DNA of 64,000 nucleotides, taken from Massilia sp. IC2-278. Its GTDB lineage: Bacteria; Pseudomonadota; Gammaproteobacteria; Burkholderiales; Burkholderiaceae_D. This document shows, in pieces, positions 22,193 through 31,805 of this stretch (position 1 is its first letter; each line of letters starts with the position of its first letter). The position numbers and the translations under genes were made by a program. The stretch is from positions 248,001 to 312,000 of the forward strand of contig NZ_JAJFES010000001.1 in NCBI RefSeq assembly GCF_020708045.1, written 5' to 3'. Below the pieces are notes generated by a model. That model saw only the letters and a list, made by a program, of their open reading frames with translations. It had not been told where the DNA came from and did not search any database.

Positions 22193-22878
22193 TGGCAGCC
22201 GAACAGGACAAGGCCGGCCCAGGGACGGCGGCGCCGGAACTCGACGTTCCCGCCTACTGGGCCGAGGCCAAGGCGGAACTGATGCGGCGCGACCGCATCA
22301 TGAAGCGCCTGATTCCGCAGATCGGCGACATGCACCTGAAGGGCCACCCGGACCCGTTCACGACGCTGGCCCGTTCCATCGTTGGCCAGCAGGTCACGCC
22401 GAAAGCCGCCGACGCCGCCTGGACCAAGCTCGGACTGGCCTGCCCGAAACTGACCCCGGCGCAAGTGATCAAGCTCGGCGGCGAGGGGCTGGCCGCCTGC
22501 GGCCTGTCGAAGCGCAAGACCGAATACATCCTCGACCTGGCCGACCACTTCAAGGCCAAGCGCGTGCACGCGAATCTGTGGTCGCAGATGGATGACGAGG
22601 CCGTGATTGCCGAGCTGGTCCGGATTCGCGGCATCAGCCGCTGGACAGCCGAGATGTTTTTGATATTTAATCTGCTGCGGCCGAACGTCCTGCCCCTGGA
22701 CGACGCCGGCCTGATCCAGGGCATCAGCCAGAATTATTTTTCCGGCGAGCCGGTGTCGCGCAGCGATGCACGCGAAGTCGCGGCGAACTGGGAACCCTGG
22801 CGCACCGTCGCCACCTGGTATTTGTGGCGCAGTCTCGACCCTGCAAATGGGTCTGATGGCGCGTCCGATACGGTCTAG
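22192..22878 (+). CDS. DNA-3-methyladenine glycosylase II-type (HhH-GPD)
   Basis: The 228-residue protein belongs to the HhH-GPD glycosylases that excise alkylated bases. It has IVGQQVTPKAADAAW in the first helical part, the helix-hairpin-helix LVRIRGISRWTAEMFLIF and the catalytic Asp in LPLDDAGLIQGI. It lacks the C-terminal iron-sulfur cysteines of MutY/Nth and the N-terminal domain of full AlkA. The ATG overlaps the cysS stop codon, so it is coupled to cysS. Such short AlkA-like enzymes are common downstream of cysS in betaproteobacteria. Confidence 0.9.
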
Positions 22879-22953
22879 GCTGCGGTAGAATAGCGCCGAA
22901 TCAGGTCCGCCGGCCCCGCGCCGGCGCGGCCACAGAACAACCCCGGAGGTACA

Positions 22954-23931
22954 ATGACTAAAACAACTTTCCTCAGCTTCGAGCAGCCGATTGCCGAGCT
23001 CGATTCGAAAATCGAAGAGCTCCGCTTCGTCCAGGACGATTCGGCCGTCGATATTTCGGAAGAAATCGACCGCCTGGCCAAGAAGAGCCAGCAGCTGACC
23101 AAGGATATCTACGCCAAGCTCACCCCATGGCAAGTGTCGCAGATCGCGCGCCACCCGCAGCGTCCCTACACCATGGACTACGTGAACGCGATCTTCACCG
23201 ACTTCCACGAGCTGCACGGCGACCGTACCTTCGCCGACGACCAGTCGATCATCGGCGGCCTGGCCCGCTTCAACGGCCAGGCCTGCATGGTCATCGGCCA
23301 CCAGAAGGGCCGCGACACGAAGGAACGCGCGATGCGCAACTTCGGCATGCCGAAGCCCGAAGGCTACCGCAAGGCCATGCGCCTGATGAAGCTGGCGGAA
23401 AAGTTCAACCTGCCGATCTTCACCTTCGTCGATACGCCAGGCGCCTTCCCCGGCATCGACGCCGAAGAGCGCGGCCAGTCGGAGGCGATCGGCCATAACC
23501 TGTACGTCATGGCCGAGCTGAAAGTGCCGCTGATCGCCACCATCATCGGCGAAGGCGGCTCCGGCGGCGCGCTGGCGATTGCCGTCGGCGACGCGGTGCT
23601 GATGCTGCAATACGCGACCTACTCGGTGATCTCGCCGGAAGGCTGCGCCTCGATCCTGTGGAAGACCTCGGAGCGCGCCTCCGATGCGGCCGACGCCCTA
23701 GGCCTGACCGCGCACCGCCTGAAGGCGATGGGCGTGATCGACAAGATCATCACCGAACCGCTGGGCGGCGCCCACCGCGATCCGAAAGGCATGGCGCAGA
23801 TGCTGAAACGCGCGCTGGCCGACACCCTGCGCCAGTTCCAGGGCATGAAGACCAAGGACCTGCTCGAAGCCCGTCACCAGAAGCTGATGGCCTACGGCAA
23901 GTTCAAGGAAACCCTGCCGACCGAAGAGTAA
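22954..23931 (+). CDS. accA: Acetyl-CoA carboxylase carboxyltransferase subunit alpha
   Basis: AccA with AccD transfers carboxyl from biotin to acetyl-CoA, forming malonyl-CoA for fatty-acid synthesis. The 325-residue protein starts [21 protein letters not shown] and has the crotonase-fold motifs [17 protein letters not shown] ([17 protein letters not shown]), [19 protein letters not shown] and [21 protein letters not shown] precedes the ATG. tilS follows 25 bp downstream. Confidence 0.97.
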   Translation: MTKTTFLSFEQPIAELDSKIEELRFVQDDSAVDISEEIDRLAKKSQQLTKDIYAKLTPWQVSQIARHPQRPYTMDYVNAIFTDFHELHGDRTFADDQSIIGGLARFNGQACMVIGHQKGRDTKERAMRNFGMPKPEGYRKAMRLMKLAEKFNLPIFTFVDTPGAFPGIDAEERGQSEAIGHNLYVMAELKVPLIATIIGEGGSGGALAIAVGDAVLMLQYATYSVISPEGCASILWKTSERASDAADALGLTAHRLKAMGVIDKIITEPLGGAHRDPKGMAQMLKRALADTLRQFQGMKTKDLLEARHQKLMAYGKFKETLPTEE

Positions 23932-23956
23932 GTTCTTCCTTCATTCGAGATGTTCA

Positions 23957-25378
23957 GTGAGTAGTCCTTCAGCCGGGCAAGTCCCGGCCATTTTCGCGCG
24001 CGCCCTCGCGGCGCTGCGCGAGCAAGTCCCTTCTTCCTCCCTTGCCATTGCCTGTAGCGGCGGCCTCGATTCGATGGTCCTGCTGCATCTGGCGTCCGGC
24101 TGGTGCCGCCAGCATGGCGTGTCCCTGTTTGCCTTCCACGTCCATCATGGCCTGAGCCCGAACGCCGATGCCTGGCTGGCGCACGTCGAGGCATCCGCCG
24201 CCGCACTTGGCGCCACTGTCGACCATCGCCGGGTGGCGGTGGAGCAGGGCGGTGCCGGCATCGAGGCGGCGGCGCGCAAACTTCGCTACCGCGCGCTCGG
24301 CGAGCTGTGCCGCGAACACGGCGCCGGCCTGCTGCTGACCGCCCACCATCTCGACGACCAGGCCGAGACCGTGCTGCTGCAATTGCTGCGCGGCTCGGGA
24401 CCGGCCGGTTTGTCGGGCATGGATGCGGCCAACAGCGCCCCCGAACTGCTGGGCAACCCCAGCCTGGTGATGGCGCGCCCGCTGCTGCCGCTGGCGCGCG
24501 CCGAACTCGAAGCCTACGCCAACGAACACGGTCTGGCCTGGGTCGAGGACGAATCGAACCGCGATCCGCGCCATGCCCGGAATGCCTTGCGCCACACGGT
24601 GATGCCGGCGCTGGCCCAGGCCTTCCCCGGCTTCCAGCAGCGCTTCGCGCGCAGCGCCGCGCATGCGCAATCGGCCCAGCGCCTGCTCGACGAGCTGGCG
24701 GCGCAGGACCTGGCGGCCAGCCTGGCCGACGGCGCCGTGGATGTCGCACGCCTGCGCGCCATGTCGCTCGACCGCGCCTACAACATGCTGCGCCACTGGT
24801 TCCGCCAGCAAGGCCTGGCGATGCCGTCCACAGCCTGGCTGGTGGAAATGGTGGCGCAGCTGGTCGAGGCACGCCACGACGCCCAGTTGCTGGTGACGCA
24901 CCCGGCCTGCCACATCCGGCGCCACCGCGACCGCCTGTACATTACGCCGAAACTGGCCGATCTGGCCGGCATGCGCGACCCGGACGACGAAGGCGTGATC
25001 GAGAAGCTGGGCGAAGGTTTTACTTGGCAGGGCGAAGCCTCGCTGGCCTTCCCGGCCTACGGCGGCGTGCTGCATTTCGAGCAGGCCGAGGTCGGCTTCG
25101 ATGCAGCCTGGCTGCGTGCCCAATCCTTGCTCATCGATTTCCGCAAGGGCGGCGAGCGCCTGAAGCTGGCGCCGAACCGTCCGACGCGCGGCTTGAAGGC
25201 GCACTACCAGGCAGCCGACGTGCCGGCCTGGGAGCGCGCGCGTCTGCCCATCGTCAGCAGCGGTGCGGACCTGCTGTACGCGGCCGGGCTGGGCATGGAT
25301 TGCCACCACTTCAGCCAGGACGCCGGCGAGCGCATCGCCCTGCGTTGGGAGTCCAGGATGGAAAGTTGTAATACGTAA
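23957..25378 (+). CDS. tilS: tRNA(Ile)-lysidine synthase
   Basis: TilS attaches lysine to C34 of the tRNA-Ile that reads AUA. The 473-residue protein begins at a GTG and carries the PP-loop SGGLDS (about residue 34), the HVHHGLSPNADAW strand, an AARKLRYRAL segment and TAHHLDDQAETVLLQLLRGSG, followed by the TilS substrate-binding and C-terminal domains (LAPNRPTRGLKAHYQ). The accA-tilS-lysC order is usual for the group. A hairpin overlaps the stop codon. Confidence 0.95.
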   Translation: MSSPSAGQVPAIFARALAALREQVPSSSLAIACSGGLDSMVLLHLASGWCRQHGVSLFAFHVHHGLSPNADAWLAHVEASAAALGATVDHRRVAVEQGGAGIEAAARKLRYRALGELCREHGAGLLLTAHHLDDQAETVLLQLLRGSGPAGLSGMDAANSAPELLGNPSLVMARPLLPLARAELEAYANEHGLAWVEDESNRDPRHARNALRHTVMPALAQAFPGFQQRFARSAAHAQSAQRLLDELAAQDLAASLADGAVDVARLRAMSLDRAYNMLRHWFRQQGLAMPSTAWLVEMVAQLVEARHDAQLLVTHPACHIRRHRDRLYITPKLADLAGMRDPDDEGVIEKLGEGFTWQGEASLAFPAYGGVLHFEQAEVGFDAAWLRAQSLLIDFRKGGERLKLAPNRPTRGLKAHYQAADVPAWERARLPIVSSGADLLYAAGLGMDCHHFSQDAGERIALRWESRMESCNT

Positions 25379-25394
25379 AACGTATTACTTTATT
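25368..25394 (+). terminator. Terminator overlapping the tilS stop codon
   Basis: A perfect 9-bp stem GTAATACGT / ACGTATTAC with an AAA loop, followed by TTTATTTT. The TAA stop codon of tilS is in the stem-loop junction. Confidence 0.7.
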
Positions 25395-25427
25395 TTGATT
25401 CCGTATAGCTTTTCGGACTTCCCTCTC

Positions 25428-25457
25428 TTGTGATTTTGCGATGCAGCATGCTAGAGT
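25428..25457 (+). promoter_or_regulatory. Candidate lysC promoter
   Basis: TTGTGA and TAGAGT separated by 18 bp in an AT-rich stretch after the tilS terminator, about 43 bp upstream of the lysC start codon. The match is imperfect; the alternative TTGCGA (25436) with ATTATC is no better. Confidence 0.3.
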
Positions 25458-25499
25458 GATTATCCCCTTTTATCATTTTCAAGCTGGGAAGCTCCTTTT

Positions 25500-26747
25500 A
25501 TGGCTTTAATTGTCCACAAATACGGTGGTACGTCGATGGGTTCGACGGACCGTATCAAGAACGTTGCGGCCCGCGTCGCCAAGTGGCATGACGCGGGGCA
25601 CCAGATCGTCGTGGTGCCGTCGGCGATGTCGGGCGAAACCAACCGCCTGATCGGCCTGGCCAAGGCCATCATGGATCAGCCGGACCCGCGCGAACTGGAC
25701 ATGATCGCCTCGACCGGCGAGCAGGTGTCGGTCGGCCTGCTGGCGATGGCGCTGCTGGCCATCGGCAAGGACGCCGTCTCCTATACCGGCTGGCAGGTCG
25801 GCATCCGCACCGATTCCTCGTTCACCAAGGCACGCATCCAGTCGATCGACGACTCGCGCGTGCGTAGCGACCTCGAGGCGGGTAAGATCGTCATCATCAC
25901 CGGTTTCCAGGGCGTGGACGAGCAGGGCAACATCTCGACCCTGGGCCGCGGCGGTTCCGACACCTCGGCCGTGGCGATCGCCGCCGCGCTGAAGGCCGAC
26001 GAATGCCTGATCTACACCGACGTCGACGGCGTCTACACGACCGACCCGCGCGTGGTCGACGAGGCGCGCCGCCTGGAAAAGATCACGTTTGAAGAAATGC
26101 TGGAACTGGCCTCGCTCGGATCGAAAGTGCTGCAGACGCGCTCGGTCGAGTTCGCCGGTAACTACCAGGTCCCGACGCGCGTGCTGTCGTCGCTGACCGA
26201 TCCCCTGATGCCATTGGCCGAGGAAGCCAATTCGGGCACCCTGATTTCGTTTGAGGAAGAAACCAACATGGAACAAGCCGTCATCTCCGGTATCGCTTTT
26301 CACCGTGATGAAGCCAAGATCACCGTCCTCGGCGTGCCGGACAAGCCCGGCGTCGCCTTCCACATCCTGGGCCCGGTGTCGGACGCCAACATCGAAGTGG
26401 ACATGATCATCCAGAACCAGTCGGTGGACGGCAAGACCGACTTCACCTTCACCGTCTCGCGCGGCGACTACCAGCGCGCCCTGGCGGTGCTGGAAAGCCA
26501 GAAAGACGTGCTCGGCTACACCCGCGTCGTCGGCGACGCCAAGGTATCGAAGGTCTCGGCGGTGGGCGTGGGCATGCGCAGCCACGTCGGCGTTGCTTCG
26601 CAGATGTTCCGCACCCTGGCCGACGAGAACATCAACATCATGATGATCTCGACTTCCGAGATCAAGATTTCGGTGCTGATCGACGAAAAATACATGGAGC
26701 TGGCCGTCCGTGCCCTGCATAAAGCTTTTGATCTGGAGAAAGCTTAA
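25500..26747 (+). CDS. lysC: Aspartate kinase
   Basis: It phosphorylates aspartate, the first step toward lysine, threonine and methionine. The 415-residue monofunctional enzyme has the kinase motif KYGGTSMGS at residue 5, STGEQVS, GRGGSDTSAVA, YTDVDGVYTTDPR, and two C-terminal ACT domains (about 265-415) that normally bind feedback inhibitors. No dehydrogenase domain is fused. It is a single-gene unit between terminators. Confidence 0.97.
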   Translation: MALIVHKYGGTSMGSTDRIKNVAARVAKWHDAGHQIVVVPSAMSGETNRLIGLAKAIMDQPDPRELDMIASTGEQVSVGLLAMALLAIGKDAVSYTGWQVGIRTDSSFTKARIQSIDDSRVRSDLEAGKIVIITGFQGVDEQGNISTLGRGGSDTSAVAIAAALKADECLIYTDVDGVYTTDPRVVDEARRLEKITFEEMLELASLGSKVLQTRSVEFAGNYQVPTRVLSSLTDPLMPLAEEANSGTLISFEEETNMEQAVISGIAFHRDEAKITVLGVPDKPGVAFHILGPVSDANIEVDMIIQNQSVDGKTDFTFTVSRGDYQRALAVLESQKDVLGYTRVVGDAKVSKVSAVGVGMRSHVGVASQMFRTLADENINIMMISTSEIKISVLIDEKYMELAVRALHKAFDLEKA

Positions 26748-26754
26748 CTTTTTT
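26722..26754 (+). terminator. Possible terminator at the end of lysC
   Basis: AAGCTTT (26722-26728) can pair with AAAGCTT (26739-26745) across a 10-nt loop; six T residues follow at 26749. The stem is short and overlaps the coding sequence. Confidence 0.45.
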
Positions 26755-26775
26755 CATATTTTTGGCCGTGCTTCC

Positions 26776-26804
26776 TTGACCAAACGGGGCGTGGCCATTA
26801 ATAT
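26776..26804 (+). promoter_or_regulatory. Sigma-70 promoter of tRNA-Ser
   Basis: TTGACC and TAATAT with an ideal 17-bp spacer, about 44 bp upstream of the tRNA 5' end. Confidence 0.75.
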
Positions 26805-26847
26805 GCCTGCACTCAGCGACAACGAGCAACATTGTTAAGAGCTGATT

Positions 26848-26940
26848 GGAGACGTGGCCGAGTGGCCGAAGGCACATCCCTGCTAAGGATGCATACGGCT
26901 TATACCCGTATCGTGGGTTCGAATCCCACCGTCTCCGCCA
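26848..26940 (+). tRNA. tRNA-Ser (anticodon GCT)
   Basis: A 93-nt class II tRNA with acceptor GGAGACG / CGTCTCC, a long variable arm, anticodon loop CTGCTAA (GCT, reading AGC/AGU), T-loop GGTTCGAATCC and an encoded CCA. It has its own promoter and terminator. Confidence 0.97.
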
Positions 26941-26953
26941 AAGTTTCAAAGAG

Positions 26954-26980
26954 AAAAGCCACCGCAAGGTGGCTTTTTTC
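26954..26980 (+). terminator. Terminator after tRNA-Ser
   Basis: A 10-bp stem AAAAGCCACC / GGTGGCTTTT with a GCAA loop, followed by more T residues, 13 bp after the CCA end. Confidence 0.9.
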
Positions 26981-27049
26981 TTTCCCGCTTCCTATTCCTA
27001 TTCCTGTACGTCTTTCTCTTCGATTCCTGCTTTCGCTTTCGGCCCCGTG

Positions 27050-28438
27050 TTATTCCTCATGACGGTGTCCGCATCCGCAACCGTGCGTGTGCTGGTGAAG
27101 ATGTGGTGCGAGTGTGACCGTACGGACCTTTTCGCCGGCAGGACCCAGGGCAAGGATGTAATGCTGTTGCGCTACCGCGAGTAGCGGCGTTGCCCCGCGC
27201 TTGAATATTGCGTGGATATTGCGCGCCGCCTCAGGGGCAAGACGCAGGCAGCCCGATTTTCCGGTTCGTCCTTGCGCGATGCCGGCCAACTCTTCCGTCT
27301 CGTCGTCCCCGGTGTCCGGGTCGTTCAACGCATGAATCCGCCAGGCATGGGCACGGCCGCTCTCCAGTTCGGGCACGCAAATGGTCCGCGCCAGCGGCTC
27401 CTTCAAGGACGGCCCATCTTCGGCGTTGCGCGCAAACGTCTCCAGGTAATCCAGGCGCGCGGCGGCGTCAAAGGCCTCGCGCTGCTCGTCGGGGTGGAGC
27501 CGCATCAGCGCGTCCAGTGCCTGCTTGACCTTGCTCCGGTCGGTCGTGTCGCGGGCCGCCGCTTCCCAATACCCGGTCAGCCAGGACGACGCGCGCGTAC
27601 TGCCGGCGGCGACGGCCTTTTCGTACCATTCCCGGGCCCGCTCCTGGTTCGCCGGCACGCCTTCGCCGGCCGCGTACAGGGCGCCCAGCTGTTCGCTGGA
27701 CTTCACATAACCACCGCCGGCGCCGCGCTCCAGCCATGCGAGCATGGCCGGGTTGTCGCCGACCATGGCTGCCAGGCGCGCCCGTGCGTGCGTGGCAGAC
27801 AGGCTGCCCGCGCTTGCGCCGCGTTCCGAGAGGGCGATTGCATCGGCGCAGGCGTTCGGTGGCGGCAGTTCGAACTGTCCCGACGCGCCACGGCTGGGGC
27901 GCGCGGCATGTTCGCAGTTGGCTGCCAGGGCATCGAGCGCTTTGGCGAGCGCATCGTCGGCGCGGGTACGTTCCCATTCGGCCTGGTAAGCCTGGGCCGC
28001 ATGCGTGCACGCGCCGGGGTTACGTTCCTCGGTGCATGACATCCAGCGTGCGATATCGAGATCGGTGCTGGCCAGGTCGGCGCCGCCCATCTTCATCGCG
28101 CGCTGGAACAGCGCTGCCGCCTGGCCGGGTTGTTCGGCCTCGTGCAGGAAGAGGCGGCCAAGCTGATTCATGGCCCGAGCGTGGCCATTCCTTGCGGCCT
28201 TTTCATACAGTTCGAGGGCACGTCCTGCGTCCTCGTCCACGCCCTTGCCGCCGTGGTAGGCCTGGGCCAGGTAGAACTGCGCTTCGGCGTTGCCGGTTGC
28301 AGCAAGGCGCTCGGCCATCGGTATGAATTCTTCGTAGCGTGCCTTCTCAAATAAATCCTTCAGCGCGGCGCCTGGCGGATCGGCGGCGACGGACGAGCTG
28401 GTCCAGGCCAACAGTACCAGAATACCCAGGTATTTCAT
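27050..28438 (-). CDS. Exported Sel1-like repeat protein with a His/Cys-rich tail
   Basis: A 462-residue product with a signal peptide (MKYLGILVLLAWTSSSVA) and Sel1/TPR-type repeats: AEAQFYLAQAYHGGKGVDEDAGRAL, ARAMNQLGRLFLHEAEQPGQA, and later VKSSEQLGALYAAGEGVPANQ plus AREWYEKAVAAGSTRASSWL. The last 17 residues hold six His and two Cys (HLHQHTHGCGCGHRHEE), a likely metal-binding tail. Sel1 proteins usually act as periplasmic scaffolds; no partner is indicated. It is a single gene, and the tssF-tssG pair starts divergently upstream of it. Confidence 0.8.
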   Translation of the reverse strand: MKYLGILVLLAWTSSSVAADPPGAALKDLFEKARYEEFIPMAERLAATGNAEAQFYLAQAYHGGKGVDEDAGRALELYEKAARNGHARAMNQLGRLFLHEAEQPGQAAALFQRAMKMGGADLASTDLDIARWMSCTEERNPGACTHAAQAYQAEWERTRADDALAKALDALAANCEHAARPSRGASGQFELPPPNACADAIALSERGASAGSLSATHARARLAAMVGDNPAMLAWLERGAGGGYVKSSEQLGALYAAGEGVPANQERAREWYEKAVAAGSTRASSWLTGYWEAAARDTTDRSKVKQALDALMRLHPDEQREAFDAAARLDYLETFARNAEDGPSLKEPLARTICVPELESGRAHAWRIHALNDPDTGDDETEELAGIAQGRTGKSGCLRLAPEAARNIHAIFKRGATPLLAVAQQHYILALGPAGEKVRTVTLAPHLHQHTHGCGCGHRHEE

Positions 28439-28864
28439 TGCAAGACTCCTTGGTGAAGGGCGACGGCAGCGAAGCCGGCCCGATGATGAAGAGGTAGATG
28501 CGCTGACGAGCTGGAAGAGGTCGGGACGCGAACTGCGCCGTCCCGAGAGGCATCCCGTATCGCAGTCCCGACGCTTCCAGGTCGGGACATGTCGCCATCC
28601 GGGCCGCCACGCCGCACCTGCCCGGCTGCAGAAGAAGCCTACCCAGGCTGCGCATCGGCATGGTGTGCGGGCGTAAAGGTTGCACCAAGGAAACCATGTG
28701 CTTTGTGCCTGCTCAGCGTTTTCGACAAGGATGGGAAATAAACGGCAGCGTTGGGCCGGGCCGATGTGCGACAGCCGCCGTTCGACACCTGAGCGCCGTC
28801 AATGCCGGCCTAGCGCCCCGATGGGAGCATGCATCTTGGTCTTCAGCAATTTTGCGGAGAGCAC
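28439..28864. other. Divergent intergenic region between the Sel1 gene and tssF
   Basis: About 425 bp with no supported gene. Four copies of the octamer GTCGGGAC or its complement (allowing one change) occur between about 28527 and 28607, forming overlapping inverted repeats that could be regulator sites. No clear promoter for tssF was identified. Short frames in this stretch have poor codon character. Confidence 0.4.
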
Positions 28865-30712
28865 ATGGATGAGCTTCTGCGGTATTTCGAGGAAGAGCTG
28901 GGCCTGTTCGGGGAATTCGCGCGCGAGTTTGCGCGGCGCTATCCGAAGCCGGCCGGCGCCCTGCACCTGGCCGGCGACAGCATCGAAGACCCCGGCGTGG
29001 CGTGCCTGATCCAGTCGGTGGCGCTGCTCAGCGCGCGCATCCACAAGCGGCTCGACGACGACTACCCGAAGTTCACCGAGTCGCTGCTCGAAAGCCTGTA
29101 TCCGCACTACCTGCGGCCCTTGCCCTCGTATTCGGTCGCCCGGCTGGCCCATGACGGCGCCGGCGACAGCGGCGAATTCGCCGAACTGGCGCGCGGCACG
29201 GCCCTGCGCAGCGTGCCGGTCGAAGGCACGATCTGCCACTTCCGCACCGTCTACCCGGTCCTGGCCGGGCCGCTGCGTGTCTTGCGCGCTTCCTTTACGG
29301 CGCCGTTCGCCGCCGCGCGGGCGCCGGGTGCGGCGCGCCTGCCGCGCGGGGTGGGCGCCTGCATCGCCATCGAGTTCGGCGTGCGCGGTTCGCTCGGCGC
29401 GCTGTGCGCGCGCGGGATCGGGCGCGTGCGCCTGTTCGTCGATGCCGACGCCTCGCTGCGCGCGGCCCTGCTCGACGCCCTGTTCATCCACGCGGCAGGG
29501 GCCTGGGTCCAGGCTGCGGACGGCGCCTGGCAGGCGCTCGAGCGCGTGCCGCTGCAGTTGGCCGGCCTGGCGCCGGAAGACGCCATCCTGCCCGACAGCG
29601 GCCGCTCGCATCCGGCCTTTCGCCTGCTCACCGAGTACTTCAGCTATCCGGAAAAATTCGCCTTCGTCGAAGTCGACCTCGCGGCCATGGCGCGCGTGCT
29701 GCCGGCCGGCTGCGTGCGCTTCACGCTGCACCTGCCGCTGCGCGCGCCGGCCGCCGACACACCCGAGGCACGCCTGCTGGCGCCGCTGTCGCCGCAGCAC
29801 CTGCTGCCGGGCTGCACGCCGGTGGTGAACCTGTTCCGCAAGGGCGGCGATCCGATCCAGCTGTCCCACACCCGGACCGACTATCCGCTGGCAGCCGATT
29901 CGGCGCACGCGGCCTCCTACGAAATCCACAGCATCGACCGGGTGCGCCTGGTGCGCGAAGCGCGCGCAGGAAATGGCGCGAGCGGCATCACCGAGTTCGC
30001 GCCGCTGTACGCCGTGGGCCACGATACGCCAGGGACCGGCGGCGCGCACTTCTGGGTCGCGCGGCGCGACGAGACGCTGGCCCAGGTCAGTCCCGGGCAC
30101 GAGGTCCGGCTGGCGCTGGTCGACGCCGATTTCCGGCCCAGCGAGGCGGCCGGGGCGACCGTGTCGACCGAGCTCACCTGCAGCAACCGCGACCTGCCGG
30201 CGCAGCTGGGGGCGGGCGGCCCGGGCGCCGTCCTGATCGCCGAATCGGCGTCGAACAGCGCGCCCTGGCGCTTGCTGCGCACGCCAACGCCGAGCCGGCG
30301 CTTCGAGGGCAAGGGCGCGCACTGGCGCCTGATCGCCCATCTCTCGCTGAACCATGCCGGATTGACCGAGGCCGGGCTGGGCGACCTGCAGAAGATGCTG
30401 ACCCTGTACGACTTGCCGAAGTCGGCCGGCGCGCGGCGCCAGATCGGCGGCATCCTCAAGCTGGAACACGGCAGCATGCGCGCCTGGATCCGCACCCGGC
30501 CGGTGTCGACCCTGATGCCCGGCATCGGCATCCGCATGACGCTCGACGAGGACGCCTTTGCCGGCGCCAGCCTGTACGTGTTCGCCCAGGTGATGGACCG
30601 CTACTTTGCCCTGAACAGCCAGCTCAACTGCTTCACCCGGCTCGAGATCGTCTCTGCCCGCAGCGGCCAGGAAATCCTCGCATGCGCCCCACGCAGCACC
30701 GAAGCGACGTGA
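28865..30712 (+). CDS. tssF: T6SS baseplate subunit TssF (ImpG/VasA)
   Basis: TssF with TssG and TssE forms the T6SS baseplate wedge. The 615-residue protein starts MDELLRYFEEELGLFGEFAREFARRYPKPAGAL, the signature of the family, and has IHKRLDDDYPKFTESLLESLYPHYLRPLPSYSVA, PVVNLFRKGGDPIQL and a C-terminal YVFAQVMDRYFALNSQLNCFTRLEI segment, all hallmarks of TssF. The ATG at 28865 has GGAGAG 4 nt upstream. It overlaps tssG by 31 bp. The pair is isolated from hcp-tssE-tssH-tssA by about 24 kb of housekeeping genes. Confidence 0.95.
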   Translation: MDELLRYFEEELGLFGEFAREFARRYPKPAGALHLAGDSIEDPGVACLIQSVALLSARIHKRLDDDYPKFTESLLESLYPHYLRPLPSYSVARLAHDGAGDSGEFAELARGTALRSVPVEGTICHFRTVYPVLAGPLRVLRASFTAPFAAARAPGAARLPRGVGACIAIEFGVRGSLGALCARGIGRVRLFVDADASLRAALLDALFIHAAGAWVQAADGAWQALERVPLQLAGLAPEDAILPDSGRSHPAFRLLTEYFSYPEKFAFVEVDLAAMARVLPAGCVRFTLHLPLRAPAADTPEARLLAPLSPQHLLPGCTPVVNLFRKGGDPIQLSHTRTDYPLAADSAHAASYEIHSIDRVRLVREARAGNGASGITEFAPLYAVGHDTPGTGGAHFWVARRDETLAQVSPGHEVRLALVDADFRPSEAAGATVSTELTCSNRDLPAQLGAGGPGAVLIAESASNSAPWRLLRTPTPSRRFEGKGAHWRLIAHLSLNHAGLTEAGLGDLQKMLTLYDLPKSAGARRQIGGILKLEHGSMRAWIRTRPVSTLMPGIGIRMTLDEDAFAGASLYVFAQVMDRYFALNSQLNCFTRLEIVSARSGQEILACAPRSTEAT

Positions 30713-31767
30713 GCGGACTGGGCGGCTTGAGCGCCCTCGAACGCCTGCTGGCGGCGCCGCAGTCCTTCGCGTTCGTCCAGGCGGTGACGATCCTGCTGCG
30801 CTGGCTGGAAGAGCGGGGCGTGCCCGGCGAGCAGGCCTGGCGCGCGCACTTGCGTTTCGCGAACAGCCTGCGCCTGGGTTTCCCGGCGGGCGAGATCGAA
30901 GACCTGCGCGTGCTCGAAACGGATGCGACGCAGGCGCCGCAGTTTCTGCTCACGCCAGGCTTCATGGGCCTGCTTGGCGTCCATGGCGCGCTGCCCCTGC
31001 ACGACACCGAGCGCATCCAGCAATGGCAATCGGTACACGGGGACGAGGCGCCGCGCGCCTTTCTCGACATCCTGTCCGGGCGCATGCTGGCCCTGTACTA
31101 CGGGGCCTGGCGCAAGCACCGCGTCGAACGCGACCTGGCGCACGGGCCCGACCGCTTCATGCCGCGCCTGCTCGCCCTGGCCGGGGCCGCCGGCGGTGGC
31201 GCGGCAACCGAAGCGGCAACCCGCGTGCCGGCGGCGTCGCTGGCCTACTTCGCGGGTTTGCTGCACCAGCGCCCGCGCTCGGCGGCCGTGCTGCGCAGCC
31301 TGCTGGCGGGCTACTTCGGCGTGCCGGTGGCGCTGCAGGAAACGGTCGGGCACTGGAGCCGCCTCGCCGCCCATGAACAGAGTGCGCTCGGCGCCGCCTG
31401 CCTCGGCGACAACACGGTGCTCGGTGCGCGCAGCTGGCGTCCCGACCTGCGGGTGCGCCTGCGCATTGGGCCGCTGGACCGCTCCCGCTTCGGGCGTTTC
31501 CTGCCCAGCGGCGACATGGCGGCCGCCCTGCACCAGCTGCTGGCCCAGTTCGCGGTGCCGGGTATCGAGTTCGAAGTGCAACTCATCCTGCGCGCGGCTG
31601 ACGTCCGGCCGAGCCGGCTTGGCGGTGCAGACGCAATGCCGGCGCCGCCGCGGCTGGGCCGCGACAGCTTCGTGGTGACGGCGCCGGTCAGCGCGGACCG
31701 GGCGGACATGCGTTACCTGGTCCGCCCGATGGCGCCGTTGCCACCTGCGTCCACCCCGCGCCGCTAG
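30682..31767 (+). CDS. tssG: T6SS baseplate subunit TssG (ImpH/VasB)
   Basis: The 361-residue protein has the TssG pattern: a helical N-terminus (LERLLAAPQSFAFVQAVTILLRWLE), RFANSLRLGFPAGEI, a LLTPGFMGLLGVHGALPLHDTERI block, RMLALYYGAWRKHR and LLAGYFGVPVALQETVGHW. The ATG at 30682 has AGGAAA upstream; a GTG at 30709 overlapping the tssF stop (GTGA) is an alternative start and would shorten it by nine residues. Its partner is TssF, immediately upstream. No other T6SS gene follows. Confidence 0.93.
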   Translation: MRPTQHRSDVSGLGGLSALERLLAAPQSFAFVQAVTILLRWLEERGVPGEQAWRAHLRFANSLRLGFPAGEIEDLRVLETDATQAPQFLLTPGFMGLLGVHGALPLHDTERIQQWQSVHGDEAPRAFLDILSGRMLALYYGAWRKHRVERDLAHGPDRFMPRLLALAGAAGGGAATEAATRVPAASLAYFAGLLHQRPRSAAVLRSLLAGYFGVPVALQETVGHWSRLAAHEQSALGAACLGDNTVLGARSWRPDLRVRLRIGPLDRSRFGRFLPSGDMAAALHQLLAQFAVPGIEFEVQLILRAADVRPSRLGGADAMPAPPRLGRDSFVVTAPVSADRADMRYLVRPMAPLPPASTPRR

Positions 31768-31805
31768 CACTGCCGGCGCCGTGGCTGCGGCCTTGCGTCC
31801 GCGCC

